Shown: piece after piece, positions 40,305-51,849 of the stretch
Position numbering within the stretch: position 1 is the first letter of the stretch
Layout of the letters: each line of letters starts with the position of its first letter
Assembly (NCBI GenBank): GCA_022393335.1
Contig: JAJEKB010020464.1
Location: 181,849 to 245,848 of the forward strand
Reading direction: 5' to 3'
Length of the DNA stretch: 64,000 nt
From: Macrotrachela quadricornifera
Taxonomy: Eukaryota > Rotifera > Eurotatoria > Philodinida > Philodinidae
Notes under the pieces: generated by a model
Database searches by the model: none
Seen by the model: the letters and a program-made list of their open reading frames with translations, nothing else
Told to the model about the DNA's origin: nothing
Made by a program: the position numbers and the translations under genes

Positions 40305-40862
40305 TAGGCATGCACCGAACCCGAACTCCCGTTCGGGGTTCGGACCGAACAGTTCGGGTTCGGTCTCGAGTTCGGAGTTCGGGTTCGGGTTCGAGTTCGG
40401 GTTCGGGTTCGGTCTTCAGAGTTCGGGTTCGGGTTCGGGTTCGGGACTACTTCACCGAACTCAGACACGACCGAGCATCTAGAGGGTTCACCAAGCATTT
40501 TTGGTAGGTAAATAGTCGATTTTGAAAGCACTCTAAAGTTTGGTCAGGTTCGGGTTCGGGTTCGGATTCGGTTTTTTTCTAATCTTGTCAGTTTTATTCA
40601 GATGCTCCAAATTCTTCATTTTTTTGAACCATTTCTTTTAGTGTGCACAGACATACAATAACCGACTTTAAAATCTATTATTTGGGTTAATTTCTATACC
40701 TTTTTATCGATTGACTAAACTGATCAAAACCGAACCCGAACCCGAACCGAACCCGAACTTTGAGACCGAACCCGAACCCGAACCCGAACTCTGAGACCGA
40801 ACCCGAGCCGAACCCGATCCCGAACTCACCGAACCCGAACGTTCGGGTTCGGTGCATGCCTA
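40305..40862. mobile_element. hAT-type MITE built of TTCGGG-like hexamers
   Basis: A 558-bp element with a perfect 8-bp target duplication ATTTGATT (40297-40304 and 40863-40870). Terminal inverted repeats begin TAGGCATGCACCGAACCCGA. Inside, long subterminal tracts of GTTCGG/TTCGGG hexamers on the left are complementary to CCGAAC/CGAACC tracts on the right, separated by about 200 bp of ordinary AT-rich DNA. An 8-bp duplication and TAGG ends are typical of hAT elements. No transposase is encoded, so it depends on a relative elsewhere. Confidence 0.85.
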
Positions 40863-40910
40863 ATTTGATTTGATTGAAAATTTTTTTTTGGAGATATCTA
40901 TGGCCATATC

Positions 40911-43900
40911 CTCTTATAAAGTCAGAAGGTGCAGCCTCTACGTGGTATGAGAGAGAAACTTAAAGACATCTTTAAGGCTAATGCGTCTACGTAGAAACTA
41001 TCGAGCAGCAGCGATAGTGGATCGCAACGAAGTACTCGGACGACACTGAAGAAGGAAATGGTAAACCACTTCAATATCCTTACCAAGCAAATTCAATGAA
41101 CAGACAATCAACGGCGCATCAAGTTATAGTGCTGGAAGATGAGACCTCCAGGTCGGAAGGCACTGAAAAGATGACTGGGGAAGAGCCGAAGTCGAGTACA
41201 ATTAGTACTGTAAATAATGACGCTATTAAATCAAAGGCGAAAGGAAGTTCAAGCGCTAACCACTACATATGCAAACGAAAAGACCAAAGCTTTTTAAAAA
41301 CACATCAAATTGGTACATGGAATGTAAGAAGTATGAACCAAGGCAAGCTTGAACTAGTCAAATCAGAAATGGATCGAATCAAAAGAGACAGTCTTGGACT
41401 AAGCGAACTCAGATGGACAGGAAATGGTCATTTCACATCAGGCAACTACGAAGTTTATTATTCTGGTAGCTACCTCACCCCCAAAAATGGAGTAGCCATG
41501 GTATTAAACAAGAAACTCCTTAACTCAGCGATCGGATATTATCCCAAAAATGATAGAATGATTTCTATTCGAATTAAAGGAAAACTAATGAACTTAACAC
41601 TAATAAAGATCCACGCACCAACTACAGAAGCAGAAGAATCAACAATGAATGATTTCTACATGAATTTATAACAAATACTCGACGATGTTCCAAAGACAGA
41701 TGGTATCGTGATAATTGGTGATTGGTATGCAAAAATTGGCGAATTGGCAGTATCTGGTATAGGAGGAAAATTTGGTTTGGGAAAACGCATTGAAGCAGGT
41801 CAGAGATTAATTGATTTCTGCCAACAGAAGCATATGGTCATCACCAATACATGTTTTCAACAACCGAAACGACGACTATACACATGGACAACATCGAAAT
41901 CAAATTGATTATATTCTCTGCAATAGACGATGGAAAAGCTCAATAACATCAATCAAAACACCACTAGGAGCTGACCGCGGCACTAACCACGCACTCTTGT
42001 TAGCGTGCTTTTAAATCAGACTTAGACAACACCACAAACCAACACAAACAGCAAAATCCGACATACAAAACATTCCGCACAAATACAAGGTAGAAGTATA
42101 AAACAGATTCGACGCGCTCAATCTGCTCGACAAAGAACCTGAAGAATTATGGCAAGAAATACGCGACATAATCAACGACGAAACGAAAAGAAATATACCG
42201 ACTAACCCAAAGAAGAAGAAAAATAACTGGATATCGTCAAGCACTCTAGAAATCGCAAAGAAAAGACGAGAAGCTAAAGCAAATGGAAACAGGCAAGCCT
42301 TCACAAAACTTAACGCCGACTTCCAACGTGCAGCAAGAAAAGACAAAGAAAAACAAACTATGCAGAATTGTGAAAAAGTAGAAGAATACAGCAAGAAAGG
42401 AATGACAAGAGACTTATTCAAAAAGATAAAATACTTCTATGGACAATTTACACCCCGAAATGGTACCATAACAGATCAAAATGGCAAACATTTAACAAAT
42501 GATGATCAAATCAAAAACAACTGGAAACAATACACCGAGGGACTATACAAGAAGGAAATCAATGAAACAGAAAATTTGGAATTCGACGATTATGAACTAG
42601 AACCAGATATTTTATAAAACGAAGTTAAATTCGCCTTGGAAACATTAGCAAATGAAAAAGCATCTGGACATGATTGTATTACAATTGAATGTTTCAAGGC
42701 AATCAAAGAAGATGCGGTGAAAATGTTAACAAAATTATGTCAACAAATATGGAAAACACAAAAATGGCTTCAAGACTGGAAAACATCGATATTCATTCAC
42801 ATACCGAAGAATGGAAATACCAAAGATTGCTCAAGTTACCGAACAATTGATCTCATCTTACATGTCAGCAATATCATGCTGAAGATTATACAACGGCGAT
42901 TGGAACCTTCTTTCGAACAAGAATTGCCAGTTACACAAGCAGGATTTTGAAAAAGAAGGGGAACACGCGATCGAATAGCAAATCTATGGTGGATGATGAG
43001 AAAAGCTCATGAATACCAAATATAGTTTTACTTATGTTTCATCGACTATAATAAAGCTTTCGATTGTGTAGATCACGAGAAACTCTGGTCTGCATTACTG
43101 GAAATGGGTGTATCAAGGCATTTGATTATCCTTATGAAGAACTTCTACACCAATCAACAAGCATCAGTGAAAATGGGTTATGGAAATACAAACTGGTTGA
43201 ACATTGGAAAAAGCGTACGGGAAGACTGCATACTATCTCCATACTTATTCAATTTATGTGCACAGCACATAATGAGAAAAGCTGGGATAGATGGAGCAGT
43301 AGGTGGTATAAAGATTGGTGGACGAAATATCAACAATCTACGTTATGCAGATGACACTATAATATTGACTGAAACAGCTGATAACCTCCAATGCCTCCTA
43401 CGGAAGGTACTAGAGGAAAGTGTAGCTGCAGGACTAAAACTGAATATGAAAAAGACCTTCGTGATGACAAATGGACCCATTCAAGAATTTCACATCGATA
43501 ATGAACAAGTGGAAATAGTCAAAGAGTTCATTTTCTTGGGCTCTATTATAAACACCGATGGTAACTGCAGTAACGAACGAGATAATCGTTCCATAAAATG
43601 ACAATTTTGATGTGTACGTCGAAAAAGTAAGAATAAAAAAAAAACGCGAAGGACTCCAGAAATGCTGTGCTTCGCACCGCATTAAATAAAAAGAAGACTT
43701 CTTATGGGTAGAAAGACAATGGCCAGCCTGGACAAACTCATCAAAAGCAAGGATGCTACCTTGGCCACCAAAATTAGAGCAATCAAAACAATGGTTTTTC
43801 CGATAACAACATATGGATGTGAAAACTGGACCATAAAACAAGCAGATCGAAGAAAAATTGATGCCTTCAAAACTTTGATATTGAAGAAGATTACTTCGTG

Positions 43901-44238
43901 TTCTATGAACGAAAAAAAGAACCAACAAATCTGTTTTACAAGAGATAAAATCTGAATGCTCACTGGAAGCTTCGATAGTGAAATTAAAACTATCATACTT
44001 TGGACATATAATACGACGACAAGATTCTTTGGAAAAAGAAATAATGTTTGGCATGGTCGGTGGTAAACGGCGTAGAGGAAGGCAAAAGAAAAGATGGATT
44101 GACACAATTAAAGAAGACACAAATTTAACATTAATTTAACTCAATACAATGATACATGACAGAAACATATGGAGAAGTCTGATTCATCGAATCGCCAAAA
44201 GTCGGACTCGACTGAATAGATAAAACAAACAAAAAAAG
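40911..44238 (+). mobile_element. decayed RTE-type non-LTR retrotransposon
   Basis: A 3.3-kb element flanked by a near-perfect 12-bp duplication (TATGGCCATATC at 40899-40910, TATGGCTATATC at 44239-44250). The coding region is broken across all three frames by stops and frameshifts. An APE-type endonuclease (about 41290-42010) shows IGTWNVRSMNQGKLELVKSE, SELRWTGNGHF and IDYILCNRRW. Reverse transcriptase (about 42630-43570) shows NEKASGHDCITIECFK, FIDYNKAFDCVDHEKLW and NNLRYADDTIIL with the YADD catalytic box at about 43344. The tail ends RIAKSRTRLNR and a short A-rich 3' end. Together these mark the RTE clade. It cannot encode a working protein. Confidence 0.88.
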
Positions 44239-44379
44239 TATGGCTATATCTGACATTGGAACATGTTTGAAAGGCTCCATGCAGAGTGAGATTTTAATGA
44301 TTCTATACTATAGGATCAATCATGGCTATCTTAGATATGAATATATTACCTGCCCTCATTTAAGATGCAGGTGAAGTTA

Positions 44380-45560
44380 GCAGCCGATTCGCATAGGAAC
44401 ATATTACAAATATTCTAGTGGTGTTCGAAGTACAACTCGATGAGCTCTTCCCGATGGTATAATTAGATTTTTCATAGCTCATACTATGTGTTCGAAATGT
44501 CTAAAATACAGGTAATTTATTATAGAACTTATAGCAAGGGAGAGAAGACTATTCGGGCATTCTCATCTATTCTCATCCATTCCCAACCATTCGAACCCTC
44601 ATCTATTTATTCTTTGGCGAGCATTCGGATCCTCAAGTCTATATATTTAGGAACGTCTTAAGTTGTCATGTGTTATTATTCAGAGGTACTTATGGGTTCT
44701 TATATGCTATTGTTTAAAGATATATTTAGGTCCTCATGAACTCCTATTTTGAGATACTTCTATGGCATACTGGGCTTTTATACAGACATAGCCTTAGATC
44801 TTCGTGAGTTAGTATATGGATATACTAATACCAATCCTTAGAATCGGTTAAAATTGATTGAAAATTGAAATTGAAATCGATTTAAATGAGCTGGGGTTGA
44901 TCAGAATGGCTCGATTTATCTAAACTTGCTATGGAATCCTAAGAATTGGTGTAGAATTAGCCTGAAACTGAGTGGAATTGGATCGAATTGACTCGAGTTG
45001 GTATGGAATTGCTCTGGGACTCACTAGAATCGTGCCAAATTAACTGCAATTACCAAGATTTCATATGAACTATAGATAGCTCAAACTCACTTGTGACAGT
45101 TCCAGACCAATTCCGTACCAATTTCTTGGATTCCATAGCATTTTTAGGTAACTTGATCCAATACTACTCAATTTCAGACTAATTCTTATCACTTCCAAGT
45201 CCACTTTCTACCGATTCCAATGATTCCTAGGCAAGAATTGGGATTAAAATTGATTGGAATGGTAACCAATGCATCAATACACTCCTGGTTAGAGGTACTT
45301 TTAGGTACTCATTAGAATGCACCTTTTTCAGTATACTGAGTCCTCATAAGCTGCTATTTAAAGATACCCTGGGTCCTCGTGTACTATTATTTCGAAGTAC
45401 GCCAGTATTCCTTATATACTATTATTCAGATATTTCCTTGAATCCTCAAAGGCTACTATTTGAAGGTATTATACGGTCTTCATGTCCTATTATTTAGAGA
45501 CATTCTTGGTTTACCATGTACTATTGTCTGGAAGTGCTCTTAGGTTCCGATATTGTGTAA
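44380..45560. repeat. mosaic of degenerate tandem and inverted repeats
   Basis: 44380-44600 is a copy of the segment at 47150-47280 (ATTCTAGTGGTGTTCGAAGT, GGTATAATTAGATTTTTC). 44640-44830 and 45290-45560 contain poorly conserved ~60-bp units of the form TACTATTTAGAGGTACTTTTAGGTCCTCAT. Between them, 44840-45260 is an imperfect palindrome built on GAATTGG/CCAATTC words. Similar units, reversed, recur at 46880-47000. No coding potential. It looks like a foldback element flanked by its own subterminal repeats. Confidence 0.55.
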
Positions 45561-45975
45561 ATCCTTCCATCATCGGCAGCTCTACGAGAAAAGCAGAATA
45601 AGATTTTCTTCTATTGCGAAAGTTATAAGTTTGTGTGTGTGTTGCATGTGCAATGTTTGTTTTTCATGCTGCTATTATAATTCAATTAACGCACAAATAA
45701 AAATATCTTAGAACCTATACGCAGTTCCGATACGGAAACGGATTTATTTTATGTACTGCGAGAGGAATATGCAGCGATCCGTTAATTATAAGATAAGAAT
45801 CTTGTATTTTCGAAAGATAGATAGCTTCGACTACTGACTATTATAATAGTTTATATCGCAGGATCCTACACTGACATTGTTATTCAAGTGCGATGAACTC
45901 ATGCTTAACAGATATCAATTATACTTCAGTTTCTTTTGGAAAACTATATTTTTCTGTGAAAGGTTTCTAGAGTCT

Positions 45976-46398
45976 ATGGTCTTTTCGATTTCAGATTGAA
46001 TTCGAAAACGAAAAAATTGACCTCAACTTTTTCAACACACTATGGGACTTCATGGGACTATGGGACTAACATGGAACTATGGGACTACATGGGACAACAT
46101 GGGACTAGCATGGGACAGCATGGGGCTACGTGGGACTATGGGACTTCATGGGACTATGAGACTAGCATGGGACAACATGGGACTAAGGGAAAATATGGGA
46201 CTATGGGACAGCATGGGAGTATGGGACAATATGGGACTACGAAATCTCATAGTCCCATGTAGTCCCATGTAGCCCCATGCTGTCCCATGCTAGTCCCATG
46301 TTGTCCCATAGTTCCATGTTAGTCCCATTGCCCCTGCAATTTCATTTAGAATTGAATTGAATTTTTTTTTGAATTCAATCTGAAATCAAATAGACCAT
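45976..46398. repeat. foldback element with GGGACTA minisatellite hairpin
   Basis: Outer inverted ends (ATGGTCTTTTCGATTTCAGA on the left; the right end reads TCTGAAATCAAATAGACCAT) bracket a minisatellite. 46040-46240 is a run of CATGGGACTA/CATGGGACAA-type units; 46245-46330 is their reverse complement (GTCCCATGTAGTCCCATG). The whole can fold into one hairpin. Open frames through it (MGLHGTMGL type) are by-products of the repeat. Confidence 0.75.
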
Positions 46399-46399
46399 T

Positions 46400-47030
46400 G
46401 TATGGGTTTCTACATACTGCCACAAAAATTAGTATAAGTTTGCATCATTTGGTTTCTGACCTGTACATAATTTCCTCACAAGAAAAGCACTAAGAGACTG
46501 GTGTTGTTCCATACGTTCAACTTTTCCAATACCTCTAAAACAACTATGCTATATTAATACGGATTGATATATATTTTTCCACACTCAAAAGGCAATAGTG
46601 TTTGTGATTTTTTTGTTGATAAATAAACGCATAAAAAGCAAACCAATTGAGACATAAAGGTGATCTATAATTAAATATCAAGAAACTATTAGTTGATTTA
46701 CCAATCTGTCAAAGTATCTGTTCTGTGATCATTTGGGGTAGCTGAACTCCTAATGTGTTTGGAAGTCGACAAGCTCGGATCTGCACTTCTGTTCCGTATG
46801 GGCTCCTATTATATAGTGGAGTAATTTTCTGTGGAGGAATGTTAATAAGACATAAGAATCGCAAAATACAGTCGTGCAATGGCATATGAGGACCCAAGGA
46901 TGCCTCTAAATAATAGCATATGAGAGTATACAGGTGCCTCCAAAGAGTAGGCAATGAGGACTCCAAGGTTTCTCTATATAATAGCATGTGAGGGCTCAAT
47001 TTCTCAATTCTGAACGGGACCTAGTGCATT
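46400..47030. other. non-coding spacer with reversed 45-kb repeat units
   Basis: Mostly unique AT-rich sequence. At 46880-47000 three units of the form GCATATGAGGACCCAAGGATGCCTCTAAATAATA occur in reverse relative to those at 44.7 and 45.4 kb. No gene seen. Confidence 0.4.
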
Positions 47031-47760
47031 CCTATTTCCATTTATTCCTATCCATTCCCATTCATTCACATCCGTTCCTATCCATTCACATTCGTTCCTA
47101 TCCATTCGCAGCCATTTCAATTAGTCGCTTCTCCCTTGACTTATAGTATTTCCAGCAGTGATTCACTTAGAAACATGTTCCAAATATTCTAGTGGTGCTC
47201 CAAGTACAACTCGACGAGCTCGATTCAATGGTATAATTAGATTTTTCGCAGCTCAAACTATGTGTCCAAAAAGTCCGAAATAGTAGTACCTATATGAAGT
47301 CAGTAGTGGATTCGAGTAATTCCAGCAGCGATTCACTCAGGAACATGTTCCGAGTGCTCCATTGCTTGTTCCAAGTAGAAATTGATGAGTTTTAAGCATT
47401 GGTGTGATCATATTATTCATAGGCTTAATTATGGTTGCAAAAACCTCAAAGTACCGGTTTTTTCTATGGAAACTTCGGCAGTAGATTCGAATAATTCTGG
47501 CAGTGATTCATCTAGCGACATGTTTCATATGTTGAAATGTTTATACTACGCACAATTGACCAGCTTTATTTAATGGTATAATTAGATATTCGCTAGCGAC
47601 ATCTATCTGCGAAAAGTTAAACTTTGTGCTAACGAAAACATGAGCACACCACTGCATAAAACCTGTCGATTTGTACTTGGAACACCACTGGATAGTTGGA
47701 ACATGTTCCTAGGCGAATCACTGCTGAAAATATTCAATTCGGCTGCTAATTACACCAACG
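47030..47760. repeat. clustered dispersed repeat with GGAACATGTTCC core
   Basis: 47030-47110 is a run of CCATTCCTATCCATTCACATT-like 12-mers. Four copies of a longer unit follow: starts at about 47150, 47325 and 47495 in one orientation (CAGCAGTGATTCACTTAGAA, CATGTTCC) and about 47690 reversed (GGAACATGTTCCTAGGCGAA, TCACTGCTG). The first continues for about 120 bp shared with 44395-44510. Another reversed copy lies near 62510. Termini were not resolved. Confidence 0.55.
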
Positions 47761-48834
47761 TTCATTTAGGTCCGAGAGAAAAAAAAAGACGTAACTTTTT
47801 CAGTTGTAGACCTTATTCTAGTAACTGCAGTCGAATTAATAAGACTTCAACTAATCCTTTCTGAATTTATGACGCTTTAGGACTAGTATGACTTAGGGCA
47901 ACAATTTCTAAAGAGCACCAGATAGATAAATATTAATTAACCATTCTTAGATTAACGTCTGTTTTATTATGCTTATGGAACAAATTCCATGGAAGTAGAT
48001 GTATAGAATGTGTATCGAAAGATAAGCTAATGAGTTCCTCTAGGAACTCGAGTAAGACTTAAAGCAAAACTTTCGTGGATGAGTGTGGGTAACACTGACC
48101 AACAAGATGAGAAAAGGCTATTTTTGTATGATTTATATTATATCATTTAAAATGATTATACGGTGCAAAATTGATCTTTTACATTATTAATAAGCATTGA
48201 ATTTCAAATGTACTAATGGAGAAAGTGTTGACAAAATGGTATTATATCAAGTGGAATTTGTTTCTTTTTAAGATTAGAAAAATAAATGTCATTAGCTATA
48301 TATTGTATATAGCAGTTTCCGGCTACGATCGAACTATATACGAAGTTTACAAAAGTTGTTTGTTTGTAATTACTATCTTGCGACTAAAACTTATGTAATC
48401 TTATTAAAATCTAATCATTCGTGATTCGAATATGTTGCAAAACTAGTCTTTCATATATTTATCCTGAACTTTTAAATGAAAACAGAATCCAAACACATTA
48501 AGCGCTGATGTCTATAGTTAAGTTTCACATTATTAGATACACAACAAAACTTCAACAAAATAGCAATCACTCAGTTTTTAGTAAAATTTTTTAATACTCA
48601 TTTCAGTTAGAAATCGTCACAAAATCATTTTATTATTTGAATTATATATTTTTTCTAAGTATAATACATGTCTACACAGTCAATTTTGTTTAGTTTGACG
48701 CTTCATAATATTTCATGAAAATACAGACGTGCAGAAATAGGCTGTTTTGTACTGTTTGATATATTATGAAATGAAAAGCGAAAAATATTTCCTCCAACTT
48801 CTCCAAATAATAGATATGAACAGCATTTTCTTAC
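47761..48834. other. gene-free region
   Basis: AT-rich, with no recognised gene, RNA or repeat. Short open frames have no supporting splice sites or homology. Confidence 0.35.
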
Positions 48835-48983
48835 CGTATTATTTCGTAATAAGTAGTATGCCACTATTTCCATGTCTTGATCAGTTAACTTTTTACCATA
48901 GAAATTCACTTGTGATTCATGTTTTACATCATTGATCGTCTTTTCGAGTTCCTCGTTTCGGTATTGAGGAAGCGATGGAATTA
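48835..48983 (-). CDS. orphan LRR-type exon
   Basis: Between a GATTTAG acceptor and a GTAAGA donor the minus strand is open for 149 nt: IPSLPQYRNEELEKTINDV, then QVNFYGKKLTDQDMEIVAYY and LLRNNT. The pattern L-T-D-x-D-M-x-x-V-A-x-x-L-x-x-N-x-T is that of the first repeat of ribonuclease-inhibitor-type LRR proteins. It ends in phase 0, the phase at which every 84-nt exon at 38.9-39.5 kb begins (TLTSL...). Strand and order fit an upstream exon of that array, separated from it by about 9 kb of transposons. It could equally be a fragment of another LRR gene. Confidence 0.5.
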
Positions 48984-50419
48984 CTAAATCAAAAGTAAAA
49001 AAATAATTAAAAAGTGTATCTGATCCCTTGAAAATCTCAAATTACATTCTTTTGTTTAGCTGACGCTTTTATCTGAAAAGCTTCAAAGTAGCTAAATTTT
49101 CTCGAAAAACCATGAATTTTTTGGCCCACTACCTAGAAAGAGACCGTTGTTGGGAGATTAAGAAATAATCGAGCATCTATAATTACATGACTATATTTAG
49201 CACAGAACAAGCTATTTTTTGAAAAAGAAGTTGAGTCTTCAGCTAGTGACATAATCACAGAAAAAATCTGGTAGTTGAATGCAGTCCTAATAGTTTTTAA
49301 AAAGACTATTTAAAATGATGGATGGACAATGTTATTCTATTTTCATACAATAAGAATACAACAAGATAGCTTTATCTTTAAAAAAGTGTTTTAACAACGA
49401 TGTTTCATTTATTTATTTTGAAAGAAGTTAAAAGCTCACATTATTTACTTTAATAAAATTCTACTATTTTCTTACAAATCGGCAAATATCCACTATGAAT
49501 TTTCCAAAATCCATGTTAAAGTTGCACAAAAATGATAAAACGTACAAATGGTTCAATCTGGCATCTCGCATTGTATTGTTTGTCGTCATTCTAATCAGTT
49601 TTTTCTCGTTAAATGTTCTTTCGCATTTAGATAAACTCCTTCTTGGTATAATTAAAAGATGTCAGGTCTTTTATTACAAAGGCCTCTTAATAGATTTTCC
49701 GAATATATTTTTTTACAAAATCAATGGATTTAAAAAAGAAATCAATCAGTCACCTTTATCATCTATTACTAACATATACATAGTGAGGTTGCACTTAGAT
49801 CTGTCTCAAAATCGATTATTTTAGTTCAAGGATTATCTGTTCTAGATATTAGAAACATAACGGAGTGCGCGATTTTATTCTCTCAGATATTATCAGTTGT
49901 GTGAGCTGATTTTGAAGCTACTAAACCATTTAATCAAATTTTGATAATACATTGCATAAAGTTTAGCAAGATTTTGAGATAGAATAAGTGCAATTGGTGA
50001 GGTTTACCGCAAAAGTCCAGTGATTCTAGAGTTTTTAATACATAATATGATGGGATTCAGTATATGTCTAGTTGTAGTTAATATAGCTGTTCATTTCTTG
50101 CCCCAGTTCTGTGGTTTACTGGTTTAACCTACCGGCCTTTTTTTTGCTAATGAACTGAAACTTGTAAACTGCGCTAAGAAATTACTTATCTTTTTCTTTT
50201 TAATGAACTTTGATCTGATTATCAAATAGTCAAGACTGTTATCGAAATTAGGGTAAGTATTGACTGTACGTAATAATTACTTGAACTTTTTTTTGTTATC
50301 CAAAAATTAACATTCAAAACCCACAAGCAAGACTGTCGATTTGGACTTGGTTAGAAAATGTTTTAATATAATCTATAATGATAATTCAATATTTATAGCA
50401 AGTACGAGGTAAGTATGTA
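48984..50419. other. gene-free region
   Basis: AT-rich sequence without a convincing gene. A 109-residue plus-strand open frame (49495-49824) has one hydrophobic segment but no family resemblance or splice context; I treat it as chance. Confidence 0.35.
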
Positions 50420-51688
50420 CACCATGATCACGTTGATTTTGACCGTTTTATTTCTCGAATAAAAAAATAAGAAAATAAGTTACAATTTCAAACGATGTTC
50501 TATATGAAAGCCCCGAGCCTTATATATTTGAAAAACTCTTTTAGGCCAGCCCGCTAATATTTTATCAATATAAACTTGATTCATTTTTCTCCACTCTTGT
50601 AAAAGTCGTTTTTTCAGTTCATTAAGAGTTTTGATTTCTGTTTTATTTAATTGGTGTTTCAAGTAACTCCAAATCGAATAATCCATTGGTGCTGCATCAG
50701 GACTGTTGGGCATCCATTCCTCTGGCTTCACGTAGTTAATTTTGGAATTGTTCAAAAATCTAATAGTTTTTTCAGAAGTATGACTCGGTGCTGAGTCTTA
50801 ATGGAAAACCATCTTAGTCTTTTCCTTTCCCGGAAATAAACGAGACACATCTTGTTGAACAAATGGTTTTAAAATACTGTTAATATAATAATCGGAATTA
50901 ATTTTGGTACCGGGTTCGATAAAACGAAGTTTTGTTTTACCACGACTCGATATTCCACCCCACACCATAAAGCCTTTAGGTCGAGAAGTGTTCTGTTGAA
51001 TAATCATTCGTTCATAATTTGGATCAGATTTTTTAACATAACAAACTTTACGTTTTCCACCAGTTCCATCAAGATAAAACCAAGACTCATCAGTCGTAAT
51101 GAAATTTTTGTATCGATAATTTGCTAATTGACGATAAAGTGGAGGAGATCGTTGTCGACGTTTCGTAATATTCGATAATGTAAGATTTTGAACTTTTCGC
51201 TTTTTTCTAAGGACAAATCCAGCATTTTTTATAATATTTGAAACACTACTTTGAGCAATATGAAGAGATTTTGCGATGGAACGTTGAGTTGGTGGATTGT
51301 CGACGTCAATTTTCTTGATTACTTTATTTACTATAGATGTTGCTAGTCGAGTCGTTGGTCGAAAAATTTTAATTTTCACCATAGAATTTCTTTGACGACC
51401 AATCTTTCTTTTCACATTGGATATGGTCGATTTGGACACATTTATTCCATCGAGTTTCAATAAGTGTACTATTCGAGAATGAGAGTAGCCTTGGTGCAAA
51501 AGTTGTAAAATACGTCCTTCAATCATGTCAGAGATTTTATTACGTGACATTTGTTGGAAATGAAAATGAACATATCGGACGGAAGAGGAATGATAGTGCT
51601 ATTAATTAACCGAACAGAAAAAAAAATCGTTAAGTAGGTCACGTGTATATGATATTATAAAACGGTCAAAATCAACGTGATCATGGTG
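50420..51688 (-). mobile_element. mariner/maT-type DNA transposon
   Basis: A 1269-bp element with TA duplications (50418-50419, 51689-51690) and terminal inverted repeats of about 33 bp beginning CACCATGATCACGTTGATTT at both ends, essentially perfect. Near-identical ends and a single coding lesion indicate recent insertion. It contains one transposase reading frame on the minus strand (separate entry). Confidence 0.9.
50480..51550 (-). pseudogene. mariner/maT transposase with one nonsense codon
   Basis: Frame from 51550 to 50480 is continuous except for TAA at 50798-50800. N-terminal helix-turn-helix DNA-binding domains: MIEGRILQLLHQGYSHSRIV and NPPTQRSIAKSLHIAQSSVS. Catalytic acids: D in ITTDESWFYLDG, D in DSAPSHTS right after the stop, and D in PDAAPMDYSIWS. 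The second and third are 37 residues apart, so the triad is DD37D, as in the maT group. The stop occupies the residue before the second Asp, where relatives usually have Gln (CAA), so one C-to-T change would explain it. About 356 codons in all, normal for the family. Confidence 0.85.
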
Positions 51689-51849
51689 TAGAAGCACTGA
51701 ATGTGTATGAAAAGAAGGCAGCCACTAACATCCAGATTTCAAAGTCATCCTTATTTGAACATGCTTTCCTCATTTAGCGCACTTCATCACTAACAGTTTA
51801 TTAGAAAAAAATTAGCTATCGTTTATTGCATTCTATAAACTGTAGTTTA

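Noticed and set aside
40320..40850. Hexamer tracts as interstitial telomere repeats
   Set aside because: The unit is TTCGGG, not TTAGGG, and the tracts are in opposite orientation within hAT-type ends and a target duplication.
42011..44120. Minus-strand open frames of 136-228 residues
   Set aside because: They are antisense to the RTE retrotransposon and follow its codon pattern.
45996..46272. Proteins of MGLHGTMGL / GTSMGQHGTTWDYGT type
   Set aside because: They are translations of the CATGGGACTA minisatellite in alternative frames with no start context or splice sites.
49495..49824. 109-residue plus-strand open frame with a hydrophobic segment
   Set aside because: No family resemblance, no splice sites and no conservation cue; chance frame in AT-rich DNA is more likely.
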